Shown piece by piece: positions 34,474-34,829 of a stretch of DNA of 34,829 nucleotides. The notes below the pieces were generated by a model. The model worked only from the letters and a program-made list of their open reading frames with translations. It did not search any database and was not told the origin of the DNA. Positions within the stretch are counted from its first letter, which is position 1, and each line of letters opens with the position of its first letter. The position numbers and the translations under genes are program-made. Source of the DNA: Candidatus Hebobacterum abditum (lineage in GTDB: Bacteria; Armatimonadota; Hebobacteria; Hebobacterales; Hebobacteraceae); NCBI GenBank assembly GCA_029821875.1, contig JALGXW010000039.1, forward strand, positions 1-34,829, written 5' to 3'.

Positions 34474-34829
34474 TCACGGCGTCTCCTGGTTGCATGGCCG
34501 GTAGGTGTCGACCAGGCTGGACACCACCAGTGCCGACTCGATCTGCTCTCTCGTCATCGGCTTCAGCGGCGTCAGCGTGACAGTTTCCGGCTTTCCCGGC
34601 CGCAAGGACACAAAGTTGTCGGACCACCTCGCGTCGGCGTCTCTCAGACTCAGCCAGGCCCAGAGGGCCGGCTTCGTTGCCTCCAGCGTGACAGCGAAGT
34701 GGCCTTCCCCAGTCTCTTCCACGCGCGTCCTGATGTCCGGCTCCGGCAGATCGAGGTGCTTGGGCCGCGCGAACAGGACCAGGTTCGAGGACAGCGGCCT
34801 GTCCCCATCACGCAGTTCGAGCCAGAGAA
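34474..34829 (-). CDS. GH2 beta-mannosidase, C-terminal end (start beyond the window)
   Basis: A minus-strand frame open from the window edge to a stop at 34474 (118 codons seen). It reads LWLELRDGDRPLSSNLVLFA, then R-P-K-H-L-D-L-P-E-P-D-I, then LEATKPALWAWLSLRDADAR and DNFVSLRPGKPETVTLTP. This is the closing Ig-like domain of beta-mannosidases, which typically contain an S-x-N-x-x-L-F-x-x-P-K-H-L-x-L-P block just before the last strands. It is a different gene from the one at 10782-13337. It converges with the Gfo/Idh/MocA gene, 22 bp apart. The catalytic part lies outside, so activity cannot be judged. Confidence 0.8.
   Translation of the reverse strand, partial: LWLELRDGDRPLSSNLVLFARPKHLDLPEPDIRTRVEETGEGHFAVTLEATKPALWAWLSLRDADARWSDNFVSLRPGKPETVTLTPLKPMTREQIESALVVSSLVDTYRPCNQETP

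Overview
This window is GC-rich bacterial DNA with densely packed operons, many GTG/TTG starts placed by good Shine-Dalgarno (SD) sequences, and no RNA genes. The gene content points to a sugar- and polysaccharide-degrading bacterium of the Armatimonadota / Planctomycetota kind or a related uncultured lineage. It includes several GH2 glycosidases, a DUF6784-type membrane protein remnant, a secreted beta-helix protein, a Gfo/Idh/MocA oxidoreductase, a creatininase-family hydrolase and a Hanks-type kinase with an extracytoplasmic propeller. The phylum is an inference from family content, not from a marker gene.

Left part (1-9.5 kb): two unrecognised genes on the minus strand, one cut by the window edge, are followed by a gene-poor stretch that holds the C-terminal remnant of a beta-propeller glycosidase-like protein. 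Next come a nucleotidyltransferase-like gene tightly coupled to a secreted right-handed beta-helix protein (plus strand), a large membrane Ser/Thr kinase with a beta-propeller outer half (minus strand), and about 750 bp of apparently non-coding DNA.

Centre (9.5-21.4 kb): a small membrane protein with a GspE-N/MshEN-like domain, then a minus-strand operon behind a near-consensus promoter (19511-19539). Its order is fused 2-oxoacid dehydrogenase E1 alpha-beta, thiolase, medium-chain polyol dehydrogenase, mannitol-1-phosphate 5-dehydrogenase, GH2 beta-mannosidase and a truncated DUF6784 membrane protein. Divergent from it are a PfkB sugar kinase and a D-lyxose/D-mannose isomerase-type cupin. Together these suggest use of mannosides and mannitol: release mannose, isomerise it to fructose, phosphorylate to fructose-6-phosphate, and bring mannitol-1-phosphate to the same point. 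The E1 and thiolase are unexplained partners.

Right part (21.4-34.8 kb): a lipoprotein of unknown function, a beta-glucuronidase-type GH2 enzyme divergent from a nucleoside hydrolase, a DUF1854 protein with its ABC exporter (elsewhere linked to cyanophycin genes), a creatininase-family amidohydrolase, a half-size EamA-type membrane protein, a rhomboid protease with a helical-repeat tail, a cold-shock protein with clear promoter and terminator, a PPOX-fold protein, a GNAT acetyltransferase, a Gfo/Idh/MocA oxidoreductase, and the C-terminal end of a second beta-mannosidase running off the right edge.
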